Below are positions 53,321 through 63,535 of a stretch of 64,000 nucleotides of DNA, in pieces. Position 1 is the stretch's first letter, and each line of letters starts with the position of its first letter. This stretch comes from Diphasiastrum complanatum. Lineage: Eukaryota; Streptophyta; Lycopodiopsida; Lycopodiales; Lycopodiaceae. The stretch is from NCBI GenBank assembly GCA_029204225.1, contig CM055102.1, forward strand, positions 894,839-958,838. The letters run 5' to 3'. A program made the translations under genes and the position numbers. The notes beneath the pieces are model-generated. The model saw only the letters and a list, made by a program, of their open reading frames with translations, searched no databases and was not told where the DNA came from.

Positions 53321-54562
53321 ATGGCTTGTATCAGCAGCATATAGATTAAGATCCGTATAGTTTTGGATTCTTTCGAATCTAACTTTCTAACATGGAAAGT
53401 TACGAATCGTTGATACTAAAGGGTGAAGGACTCTTCCCCTGGGTGGATGGCACAGAGGAAATGCCTACGACATCAGGCAAAGGGCTATGCGAGTGGAGGG
53501 AAAAAAATGACAAGGAAGTAGTCTTGCTATCATCTTCCATCAAAGATAGTCTCACACTTGACCTGGCTACACTCTCCAAGGCTAAGGCAATGTGAGATAC
53601 ACGGTTCATGAGATTTCAAATGAAACCACAAAGTCAAATCATGATGCTGGAAGATCAGCTGACAAATCTACAGTGGGATGAGAAAGACCTCACTTCTTCT
53701 GTAAGGAAGATGAAGGATCTATTCCTATCAGTACACAATTCGGGAGCAGAAAATGTTGTGTAAGCTTAGAAGCAGCTCACTTACTCATTAAGAGCCTTAT
53801 CCAGATCTTTCCAGACAACAGGAACCCTGCTCGCGAAAGATCCTACAATGACCCTCGAAAAGGCTATTGTCGAGATTCGAGAGGAAGTTGAGGCTAGAGA
53901 ACATCTTGATCACAAAGATGGTTCTGACCAGGCCCTCTACGACAACAAAGAAAAAACCAAGAAACAATTCAAGCCTAAGAGAGAGTCAAATCAAAGGCAG
54001 GATCGTGATCAGCAAGCAGGGAGAACCAACAAAGGCCAGTGGAAGAGCAAAGGGAGGTCAAAACAACAAGGTGGAGACAAGAAGACTTGCGTGAGAGACA
54101 GACGAGATGGGCACACAATTGATATCTATTGGCTCAATCCAAAAATTCAATGTATCCACTACCACAAAAAGGGTCATGCATCCATGGACTGTCGCTTGAA
54201 CCCGAGGAACAAATCAGCACAAAACAGTCAGGAGAACAACAACAGTTCGTCCTATGTCAAGGAGCCTGAGAGCTCAAAAATGGGTGAAGAGAAATCGAAC
54301 AGAAATTGTTCGACCGCCTACATTTGTGCAGATGTGTGTACAACATCAACATCTGACACACAAGAGGTGATCCTAGACTCAGGAGCTACCTCACACGTCA
54401 TGACATCAAGACGAATTATGTCTAATTTCAGAAGTGCAGATCCTCCAAGATTCATAGTTCTTGGAGATGGATCCAAACATCAAGTGAATGGTATTGGTTC
54501 ATTGTGGCTTAACACGAATGGCCGAGACATTAGAGGAGTTTTGATTTCCAAAAAGACCCTTT
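53321..54562 (+). pseudogene. Copia gag and protease of K
   Basis: Starts MACISSI (stop soon after). Gag continues with NFLTWK, WREKNDKEVVLLSSSI and a Lys/Gln-rich basic stretch (54000-54080). The zinc knuckle CIHYHKKGHASMDC (about 54150-54190) has Tyr where the second Cys should be. Protease VILDSGATSHVM is near 54370, followed by an LGDGS motif. Stops at about 53344, 53593 and 53761 break the frame. The frame runs into the insertion at 54563. This lineage differs from B, C, E and F. Confidence 0.82.
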
Positions 54563-55105
54563 AAGAATTCGTACAAGATGTCTTTTTTATTATTAAAATA
54601 TTATAACACTAATACATTTAACTTGCCATAACTTTTTAATCGTAGCTCAAAATATGTCATCTAACATATCATTGGAAAGCCCTTGTTGAGCGCTTTCCAA
54701 TGCACCAAACTTTGCTAAATTCGGACTTACCACTAAAAAGTTATGCCATTTTTAGTATTGAATCAAAATGTGGACTCAAAAAGTTATGTTACGTAGATTT
54801 CCATGTGTAAGAAACATTGAGAAAAAATATAAAAAGAATATTAAAAAAATGTTCTCAAAGAACTTGTTAGAGAGAGCATTTGAAAATTCAGTTTGCTTGT
54901 GAAACAGATGTTCCATTATCCAACACTTTCAAGCTATTGAACCAATTCTTGTTACTTGTCATATGTCTTGTGGCTCCCGATTCAATATACCATGCTTGAT
55001 CATCTTGATTAGATGACAATGTAGATATGAAGATGCTAGAGTCTTCAATCTCACTCTCATCGACAAGGTTACCTGCTTGCTTTGGTTTTCCCTTGCCTTG
55101 TTACA
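54563..55105. mobile_element. Insertion in K, bounded by a 34-bp inverted repeat
   Basis: Arms are 54528-54562 (CATTAGAGGAGTT...AGACCCTT) and 55106-55139 (its reverse complement with several changes). The left 330 bp are AT-rich with no coding. The right 200 bp hold a minus-strand Copia fragment. It is not a recognised transposon, and the inverted arms include K coding sequence, which suggests an inverted rearrangement. Confidence 0.5.
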
Positions 55106-55128
55106 AAGGGTCTTTTTTGGATTTAGAA
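54898..55128 (-). pseudogene. Copia protease-region fragment (minus strand) inside K
   Basis: Reads KPKQAGNLVDESEIEDSS, then WYIESGATRHMTSNKNWF and KVLDNGTSV. It is a gag C-terminus and protease of another Copia family. The active-site Asp is replaced by Glu (ESGAT). It covers about 75 residues only. Confidence 0.75.
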
Positions 55129-55139
55129 CTCCTCTAATG

Positions 55140-56652
55140 CAGACAACTCGAAGATTTGTGTTCATGCCTACACTACAACAAGATTTGCTTTTTGTGGCAA
55201 GGATAGCTGATGTAGGAATGAGTGTGACATTTTTTGATGAAGCATGCAATGTGATTGATGCCAATACCAGTATCTTGATCACTTAAGACAAAAGGAAAGA
55301 TAATCTATATTACCTGAAGTTACGCCTACCTGCAAATCAGGTGCATCATACTCATGATAATTCGCTAGACACTCTATGGCACAAGAGACTATGCCACATG
55401 AACTCTATGGCACTTTACCAAGCAAGCCATCATGGAGCAATAACAGGGGTCAGCATCTTGAATGAAAACAATTCGACCACTTGTGATACATGTCTGAAGG
55501 GTAAAATGTCATGCACTCCATTTGTCAAAGATACAAAACGACTAAGAATCTGGAGTTAGTGCATTCTGACATCTATGGGCCTTTCAATGTGATCTCAATA
55601 GGAGGCTCAAAATATTACATAACCTTCATTGATGATTATAATAAATTCGCCAGAGTGTATTTCATTCAAAATAAATCAGAAGCACTTGATAAATTCACAA
55701 AGTATGTGAATTGGATAGAGAGATGCACAGACAACAAAGTAAAGAAAATAAAGACAGATCGAGGTGGCGAATACATTTCGAATCGCTTTATTGACTTCTG
55801 CAATGATCGTGGTATCATTCACAGAAGGACTGCAGCCTATACACTGCAGCACAACGGTGCTGTAGAACGAAAGAATAGAACCTTGATGGAAGCAGCCAGA
55901 TGCATGATGGTCTACTTGAAAGCTCAAAGGGTACTGTGGGCTGAAGCAGTAGCTACAGTTGCATACATCCAAAACAGGACAGGGAAGTCAGGTGTCCCTC
56001 ACATGACACCACGGAAATTATGGTGGGGTAGAAAGCCCAACCTGTCTCACATTAGAATCTTTGGTTGTGCAGCTTATGGACATATCTCTGATAAGCTTCT
56101 AAAGAAGCTTGATGAGAAAGCTGAACATGGATTTCTGGTATGTTATGACAACAATTCGTCATACTACAGAGTCTACATGCCAGACATTAACACTATTAAG
56201 ACAGTGAGAGATGTCAGATTTGATGAGAGCAGGACAATAGCCAATGATGATCCTATCAGTTATGAAGTGCTGGAGAGACAATACTATGATTTGCCACCAG
56301 CGACACGAACACAAAAATGAAGACTTTTGAGTCACTTCACATTCGAGTGATGAATCAGAAGACGAGAGATTCGAGAGGCAGCCTACTGCTATAATTCATG
56401 TAAACCAAGATGGTTCTGGACCTAGCAGGGCAGACAATGACAAAGGCATTGCTGTCCTAGGGGGATCTCCTAGAAGGTTGACAAGACCACGAAGAGCGCC
56501 AACAAGATATGTGCCAGGCAGCTTAGCTTCCACATCAAAAGAGTTCTATGGATTCAGTGACAAACCACAGACTTTCGAGGAGGCAATTGAATGTCCAAAG
56601 AAGGCCAAATAGATCCAAGCCATGAACGAAGAGATGGAGTCCATGAGGTAAT
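55140..56652 (+). pseudogene. Copia pre-integrase and integrase of K
   Basis: Protease end MPTLQQDLLFVARIADVG, pre-integrase LWHKRLCHMNSM and CDTCLKGKMS, then a frame change near 55530. Integrase then follows (ELVHSDIYGPF; KTDRGGEYIS; GAVERKNRTLMEAAR), with Asp and Glu 35 residues apart, so the triad is intact. The C-terminal integrase domain (RIFGCAAYGH) and the acidic linker (SEDERFERQP, then RRAPTRYVPGS) follow in a second frame. EEAIECPKKAK and ESMR are the last residues before the sequence becomes LTR at 56653. The open frame 55511-56320 is the longest. Confidence 0.88.
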
Positions 56653-57432
56653 AGGATCTATAGATCCAAGGTCCGCTAGTAAGCGAGACTCGAATTCATG
56701 AGAGAACTGTATTTCTCTCATGCCAACGCACTACATGTTTCTACATGCAGTGCTTGAAAGAATAAAAAAAAACAATATATAATTTTGTAGCTGTTGTGCA
56801 CATTATTAATTCTAGATGATTGTATGATCTTGTACGCAAATTAGTCTGATATTATTTGTGTGTCTAATTTGCTTGTTCATTTAATTCCACATCTTTGGCT
56901 TGATATTGTTGAATGCTACATTACTCTGTTAACATAGATCAGTTGTGTCTGACTACTCTCTGAAGGATTGTAGGAGTGATACAACCACCAGTGACCAACG
57001 ATCACATCTGAATTCCTGACAAACAAAATTCGTTCGCAAATCCTTTCGCTTTGTTCTTTGCTTCATGATCACTTAGCTAAAGGGTAAATCAATTACAAAG
57101 CTCACCTAGGTTTTGTTTCATCTCATCTCGTTACAGAGCTTGATTGCTTGATTGATCTTGTCACAAATTATTTCACTTCGTTGTGTTTTGTTTCACAATC
57201 TGTGCTTCCAGCATGAATCAATGTCAGTGCAAGTTTCGCTTCGCTTCATTTCGTTTCATTTTCTTGTAGAATTTGTTTCGTTTCGTTTGGTTGCATTATA
57301 GAGCCTCATTGATCCAACTCGAACAAAAATAATTCGAGTGTCATGAATCATTCGTGATTTTTCTTTTGTCAATTTGTCACTTGAGTTGTTATGGCTTAAA
57401 TTTGTGTATTTTTCTACATCTATTCGTCATCA
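56653..57432 (+). repeat. 3' LTR of K, 5'-truncated
   Basis: Enters at GGATCTATAGATCC (compare 52659 in the 5' LTR) and ends ATTCGTCATCA at 57432. The junction lies at the shared word TAATAGGATCT, which fits a microhomology deletion. Confidence 0.75.
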
Positions 57433-57857
57433 CCTAATTATTAATAATGCAGTTATAGTAGATTGCCAGTATACCAATGTAAGCTGAGCACTGTGTAGCC
57501 AGCAAGCTAAGGTTCAAGAAGTCCGCTAGTAAGTGCAACAGATTCGGATTTGTGAAAGACAGAGTTCCTGTCGCGTCGATGCGCTGTGTGGTCTGTCACA
57601 ACAGCGCTTAAAGAATTCTCTGATAATGCAGTAGATGTTTATGCAAAAGAGTTTCTTGTTTTGAACATGATCAAATGCTTAAGTGTTTGATAGTTGTATG
57701 TTTGTAATCAGTTGGTTTTCAATCTTATTCCGCACACTGGTTTTACCTTGTCGAATGCATGCATAAGTAAATTCTACGTAGTAGGACAGTAGTGTCTATT
57801 GTCACTTTGTAGGTTTGTAGATCCTGTCATAGAGGGCAGTAGACCCGAGGACAAAAT
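57433..57857 (+). repeat. Another family-K-type LTR piece
   Basis: GTCCGCTAGTAAGTGCAACAG, the block TTCCTGTCGCGTCGATGCGC (as TTTCTCTCATGCCAATGCGC at 14213), ATTCCGCACA and GTAGACC near the end. It is more diverged than the K LTRs beside it. Confidence 0.6.
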
Positions 57858-58076
57858 TGATAAATTTTATAGTTTTTAGGACAATAATGATTGTACTTAA
57901 CAATCATAGAGAGTTATTGGTTGCTTAATCAATGGATCTATCAAGTTCTACACATAAGACCTTGATCTAGATTCACTACACATGGATTTAAGCAAGAGCA
58001 ATGGATCAATAGATCATAAATTAGTGAGAGCGACCTCACACGTGTGGAGTACTGTCCACAATACGGCCTGCACCAA
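57858..58076 (-). repeat. Family-L LTR end (minus orientation, truncated)
   Basis: TGATAAATTTTATAG begins it, the reverse of the LTR end at 1-46. No PBS is next to it on the left. It contains CACACGTGTG (58037-58046) followed by GAGTACTGTCC and ATACGGCC. Confidence 0.7.
58037..58046. promoter_or_regulatory. CACACGTGTG palindrome in the LTR of L
   Basis: Same palindrome as in B, E, F and G, again beside GTACTGTCC and TACGGCC words. Confidence 0.45.
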
Positions 58077-58924
58077 CCCTATCAATTTCAATAAAACCTC
58101 TTGTACTTGGCTCTGATACCATCTAGAAAAAGTATAAAATGGACCAAGAGTGGATCCTAATCTGATCCTCAAGAGGGATTGGATGTTAGATTTACTTGAT
58201 CTATCAATCTACATAAGATTAAGATCAATCTAGATCAATTCTAGACATAAAAACCTAACAAGAACAATCATTTATGAAGGTAAATGTACTTGCTGGTTTC
58301 ACACGTGTGAAACCCTGTCAGAGTACAGACTCCAACCTGAAAATAAAGTACACTATGATAGAACCTCAAAACAATCAAAACAAATGTAGACAAATAGAGA
58401 GAATTACACAAGATTGGTGTTTCATGTTGATTGTGGCCAAATATGCCTCTATATATACACTTTTTGGAGCTCGAGGTACTGATCATGCATCAGATCTCAC
58501 ATGTGTGAGGATGCTTTGTCATCATCATGCAATTTTGACACTTGGATCAAACTTTCTATTTTGGACATTTTTGGTCCAATTTCCTACTATATGGATCTTC
58601 ATGGAAATCTTCTAGAAGCAAAAACTCGCCTACTTCAACTTATTCCACATGTGTGATCTGTCCTCTACACATGGGATGTGACACCTAACTAAATTATTTG
58701 GCTCGTGCAATCAATAGATTGATGCCATGTGTCATATATCTAGAAAACTAGTTTTTGGCCTTTTTAGCCACTAGAACTTGAATTAAATCATATGTACAAC
58801 ATATATGATTATGGTACATGACAAGTACACTAATTTCACACGTGGGAATAGGCTCCACACATGTGTGATTATCTTATATACATGATTTTGGCCTTTAACA
58901 CGCATTATTTTTGCATTTTTCACA
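58077..58924 (-). repeat. G-type LTR with PBS (copy G2)
   Basis: 58077-58109 matches the internal end of G beside its PBS (CAATTTCAATAAAACCTC). 58110-58121 is the PBS (GCTCTGATACCA). 58122-58924 is an 803-bp LTR, start mutated from TGTGG to TCTAG, ending GCATTTTTCACA. It holds CACACGTGTG (58300-58309) and TATATATA near 58450. The rest of this element is lost. Confidence 0.85.
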
Positions 58925-59420
58925 AGCTTTAATAGAGTGCGTCTGTTGAGATCTCACACTGACTGTCGATTGAGATTAGTTGTCGGTTGAAATCTGAGAC
59001 TGTCTATTGGTTGAGATTTGTTGTCGGTTGAGAATTGATAGAGTGTGTCGGTGGAGATCCGAGACTGTCTGTCAGTTGAGATTTGCTGTCGGTTGAGAAT
59101 TGATAGTGTGTCGGTTGAGATCTAAAAACTGGCTATCGATAGTGTGTCGGTTGAGATCTGACACTCTGTGTTGGTTGAGAATTGACAGAGTGAGTCGGTT
59201 GAGATCTAAGACTATCTGTTGGTTGAGATTTACTGTAGGTTGAGATTTGACAGAGTGTGTCGGTTGAGATTTGCTGTAGGTTGAGAATTGACAGACTGTG
59301 TCAGTTGAGATCTGACACTAGCTATCGGTTGAGATTTGACAAAGTGTGTCGGTTGAGATCTGACATTGGTTGTCGTTTGAGATTTAGTAGATCACTTTGG
59401 TTGAGAATTGAAGCGTGAGA
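58925..59420 (-). repeat. CTCAACCG-type array III (opposite orientation)
   Basis: More than 20 copies of TCGGTTGAGAT or close variants, alternating with TGACACT, TGTCTGT and TGACAGAGTGTG words, so the unit is about 20-25 bp. Its reverse complement has the ATCTCAACCG core of arrays I and II. Confidence 0.8.
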
Positions 59421-59916
59421 GAACGGAGGAGCATGAAGGGCGGCTGAGGCAGTGTGAGGCTTTGGTGGAAATCCTAGGATAATCTACCAAGATCATTAGC
59501 CATTGATTAGATTTGAATTTATTTCATGGAATCTAATTAATCTAGGCTGAGTTCAAGTCCTATTAAGGTTAAAAACAAGTCTTGAAAGTACACCAAGAAG
59601 GAAGAAAAAGATTAAGTCATTTTTTTGGAGTCCAAAAATAGCCAAAATTGGCAAGATTCGATTGTAAGTAGATTTCACATCATCTTATCTTCATTCCCTA
59701 GAGACAATCAAATCCATTTTTTGGCAAGATTTGTTTGGAAGTAGTTTTCACTTCATCCTATCTTCATTTCAGCTTTGTGTGAGAGTGATAAAACTATGAT
59801 TATAAGTCCATTTGTTGGATTAGAAATCAAATTTGAGTGAAACACTGCAAGTGTGAGACCTTTGTGAGTTTCAAGTCAATCAAATCTATTTCTTGTTTGT
59901 AGAAGTCACTAGTAAG
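59421..59916 (+). other. Leader-like region before gag M
   Basis: No coding. A repeated TTTGGCAAGATT...TTTCACATCATC/TTCACTTCATC word pair occurs at 59650-59760. No PBS was found. Confidence 0.4.
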
Positions 59917-60206
59917 ATGGGATCTGCTAGAGCATACCTTTTAGAAACTAGTGAGAGATTGAATTCTACAAATTATGCTATTTGGAAGGTTAGGATGAAG
60001 TCACTCTTGGTGCTCCAATATCTTTATGAGTTCTTGATTGAAGATGAAGATGAACCTCTAGGTGCACAGGAGTTAGCTAGATACAAGAAGAGATATAGGC
60101 TTGCACTTCATTGTGTGAATGTGAGCAATGATTTGTTGAGAGAAGTATCATCATATACTAGTGTTGAATCTTCATCGAACAATTTACAAGAGCCCCTTGT
60201 GAAGGT
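59917..60206 (+). pseudogene. Copia gag N-terminus (element M), cut by B'
   Basis: MGSARAYLLETSERLNSTNY, AIWKVRMKSLLVLQ and YKKRYRLALHCVNVSNDLLRE are the Copia gag N-terminal pattern, parallel to B and F. About 97 codons are open to the insertion point of B' at 60207. Nothing of M is seen further on, because B' is truncated at its far side and M does not resume. Confidence 0.85.
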
Positions 60207-60889
60207 TGTTAAAATTAAAACAAATTAGGACCCTAAAACACTTGAAATGATGAGGGAAACAATAGATTATGATTTCATAAGATTAGCACAACTTGAACCA
60301 TCAAAATCCATCAAGAATCTATGCTTGAAACTCACTAAATGGCCCAAATCCTTGAAGAAGCCTTCACACGTGTGAAAGTACGGCCTCCCATAGTTTGAGT
60401 ATCGTACACCAGACCTACATTCAATCCTATAATCATTAGGAATCACAAAAACTCGAACAATTATGAACATAGAGAGCAATTGCACCAATATGAGAGCAAA
60501 ATCATGAGATTGCTTGATTGATTTTGGTGAGATATCAACACCTATATATACATGATCCATCATGGTTTTGGGTAGGTATGAGTAGCCCTAAATCTATCCC
60601 TAATGCTAATTTTGGTGGATCTTTCATCCCTACCAAGTTAGGGTTGGAATCTTGGAGATCTCTCAACAATGCAAAAACTACCAAAAATAGCTCCTACTTT
60701 TTTTCTCTTGTATCTAAGCATGATTTGGACTCATTCCAAAGGTTCCATCACTTAGGTCTACTTGAGAACATCCTTATGAATGGAATCCTATGTTATTTGG
60801 CACGTGTGACAAGCCACATCATGACCATCTAGCTATTTACAAGTCATATGACCAAAATCTAGTCAAGCTAGAATTGTGAATTTTTAACA
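60207..60889 (-). repeat. 3' LTR of B' (683 bp)
   Basis: Ends match B. It contains the 77-bp segment missing from the 5' LTR of B, CACACGTGTG (60365-60374) and TATATATA (60543-60550). Confidence 0.92.
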
Positions 60890-60901
60890 CTCCTCCTCAC
60901 T

Positions 60902-63535
60902 ATCTAGCTTGGTTCAATCATTGCTTTACTAATCACTCCAAGTGATGATTTGAAATTCATAAAAGGTGCCTTTTGAAGTGGTTTAGTAAGTAGATCAGCT
61001 ACACATTCATTGCTTGGAACATAAGCAATCTCCTTGGCTTGCATCATTTCTCTCACAAAGTGATGGCATATCTCAATGTGCTTAGAACTTGCATGGAAGA
61101 TTGGGTTAGATGCAAGGTGTTGGGCTGATATACTGTCATTGTAGATGACTAGTGCCTCCTCTTAATCCATGATCTTTACCTCCACCAATAATCTCTTGAT
61201 CCAAAGTACCTCCTTTGTAGTGGTTGTCAAAGCTTTGTACTCGGCCTCGGTTGAAGATAGAGATATAGTTTCTTGATTTTTTGAAAGCCATGAAACAACA
61301 CCTTCTCCTATGAAAGTTGAATAGGCACTTGTTGATTTCCTATCCCTCTTGTCCCCTGCAAAATCTAAATCACTAAATGCATGAAGGTTAATCACATCTC
61401 CTCTATATAGAATCCCAAAATCCAATGCACCCGAGATGTATCTTAGAATCCTCTTAGCCTTTTTCCAATGGATATTCAATGGTTTTTCCATGGATTGGAT
61501 CAACCTACATACACTAAAACTAAAATCTGGTCTAGTTATAGTGATCCACATTAAGGAGCCTATAAGTTGCCTAAACAAAGTGATGTCCATGAAGGATCTT
61601 TTATCATCTTCATTTGGCACTTTTACATCTTGCTCCATTGGAGTGTCAACACTTTTGCATACTTCCATCTTAAACTTCTTCAAAAGACTTTGAGAATAGT
61701 TTACTTGACTTATAAAGATAAAATCAGATCCTCTAAATACCTCTATGCCTAAGATTAAGTGAAGGCACCCTAGATCTACCATCTTGAACTCTAAGGATAG
61801 ATCTATCTTGATTTTTTCAATACCATCAACACTATTTCCACTAATGATGATGTCATCTACATAAATGAGTAAAAGTACAATACCAACATCATCAAACTTA
61901 ATGTAAAGAGTGGGATCATTTTTACTTTGAACAAAATAAAGTGAAATAAGATAGCAATGTAATCTTGAATTCCAAGATCTTGAGGCGTGCTTCAAGCCAT
62001 AGATGCTTCTTTTGAGATGGCATACTTTGTCCTCCATTCCATGTTTGATGAGCCCTGTGGCTGCTCCATATAGATATCTTCTTCCAAAAAACCATTCAAG
62101 AAAGCATTAGAGACATCCATTTGAGATAGGATCCATCCAAAATGTGATGTAAGTGCAATGATTAGCCTTATTGTGACCATCTTGGCCATGGGTGCAAAAG
62201 TTTCCTCATAGTCTGTCCCTCTCTCTTGAGCATAACCTTTTGCAACTAATCTTGCTTTATGTTTGTTAACACTCCCATTTTCATTCAATTTAAGATTATA
62301 GACCCATTTGCATCCTATTACATTCCTTTGAGGTCTATCAACAGGCAACCAAGTTTCATTCTCAATCAAGGCATTATACTCATCCACCATAGCTTTTGGG
62401 GCATCTTCAACATCAGATGGTTCTTCAAAACTAGATAAAGCATAAGAAGTGGATGAGATACCCTCAACTTGTTGTCCTTTGCCTTGATGTGTGAGCCTTG
62501 ATGTCTCCACTTTTGCCCTTGAAAATCTCCTTGGTGTAATAGGTGGGTTTGGTGCTTGCTCCTCCATGAGCTCGTCCTTGAAATCAAGATCTTGCTCCTC
62601 GGCCATCTTATTCTTGATTGTTGGAGCACTTGAGCCTTCTTCAAGCATATGCATATGATATCCATCAAATATAACATCCCTTGAAACAACAAATTTGTTC
62701 AAGGATGGGAGATAGATTTTGTAGCCCTTGCTTGAGCTTGCATATCCAAGCATGATCCCTCTTGTGGAAGATGGATCCTCCTTGGTTCTTGTTTCCAATG
62801 GCACATGCACATAACATATACATCCAAAAACTTTCAAGTGATTAAGATTGGGTTTTTTCCATACAACAACTCATAAGGAGTTTTGCCTTCAATTGTTTTG
62901 GAAGACACCCTATTCATCAAGTAGTTTGCACATACAAGAGATTCACCCCAAAAGGATTTGGGCAAACAAGCATCCAATCTTAAAGCCTTAGAACATTCAC
63001 ATAATGTTCTATTCCTTCTTTTAGCAACTCCATTTTGTTAAGAAGTGTAAGGACAAGAAGTCTCTTTCTTGATCGCTTCCTCCTCACAAAAGGCCTTGAA
63101 CTCATTGGAGATGAATTCTCCACCATTGTCACTTCTAAGAATCTTGATGCTATGATTATGATGCTTTTCCACAAACAGCTTGAACTTTACAAAAGTATCA
63201 AATACTTGAGATTTGAAGGAAAGTAAAAACACCCAACAATATCTTGAGTAGTCATCAATGAAGGTTAAAAACATGGATGAACCTCCATTAGATTTGGTGC
63301 TAGCAATGTGCACATCCGAGTGTATGAGTTCAAGAGGATGAGACGACTTTGTGATGGAGTTAGGAAACACCTTCTTATGTGCCATGGATAAAGCACAAGC
63401 TTCACAAACCTTGTCTTCCTCCCAATAGACCTTGGTAGGCCTAAAGCATACTCCTCCTTGATCATAGCCTCCATGGAACCCGAGTTGACATGTCCAAGTC
63501 TTTTGTGCCATAAAGTGAAGTAGATATCTTGCTCT
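60902..63535 (-). pseudogene. Copia pol of B' (integrase to RNase H)
   Basis: Minus strand from WHKRLGH-like sequence near 63500 (frame broken). Integrase follows (HSDVHIAS near 63310; RSDNGGEFIS near 63130), then a frame end at about 63038 where relatives read PQKNGVAERRNR. The C-terminal integrase and linker occupy 62837-62400. RT spans two frames joined near 62030 (QMDVSNAFLNG; YVDDIIISG near 61860). RNase H (DLDFAGD in place of DSDFAGD; SSTEAEY) ends with a TAA at 61162-61164, where B has Ser. The C-terminus continues decayed to about 60940. It is inactive. Gag and protease are absent. Confidence 0.9.

Larger units (their letters stand above)
52371..57432 (+). mobile_element. Defective Copia element K (RT and RNase H deleted)
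   Basis: 5' LTR, PBS, gag, protease, integrase, then a direct jump at about 56652 into the 3' LTR, removing RT, RNase H and the first part of that LTR. A 0.6-kb insertion bounded by inverted sequence interrupts the region after protease. Fragments K1 and K2 supply the missing RNase H end of the same family elsewhere in the window. Confidence 0.82.
60207..63535 (-). mobile_element. Element B' : inverted, 5'-truncated copy of B
   Basis: 3' LTR (683 bp), polypurine tract in inverse (CTCCTCCTCACT, 60890-60901) and pol of family B on the minus strand, lost upstream of the pre-integrase at about 63535. It is inserted in gag M. AAGGT at 60202-60206 is the likely left TSD, with no partner because the other end is missing. 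Confidence 0.92.

Noticed and set aside
54563-55105. A classical DNA transposon with terminal inverted repeats
   Set aside because: The arms include K coding sequence, no TSD is visible and no transposase is present.
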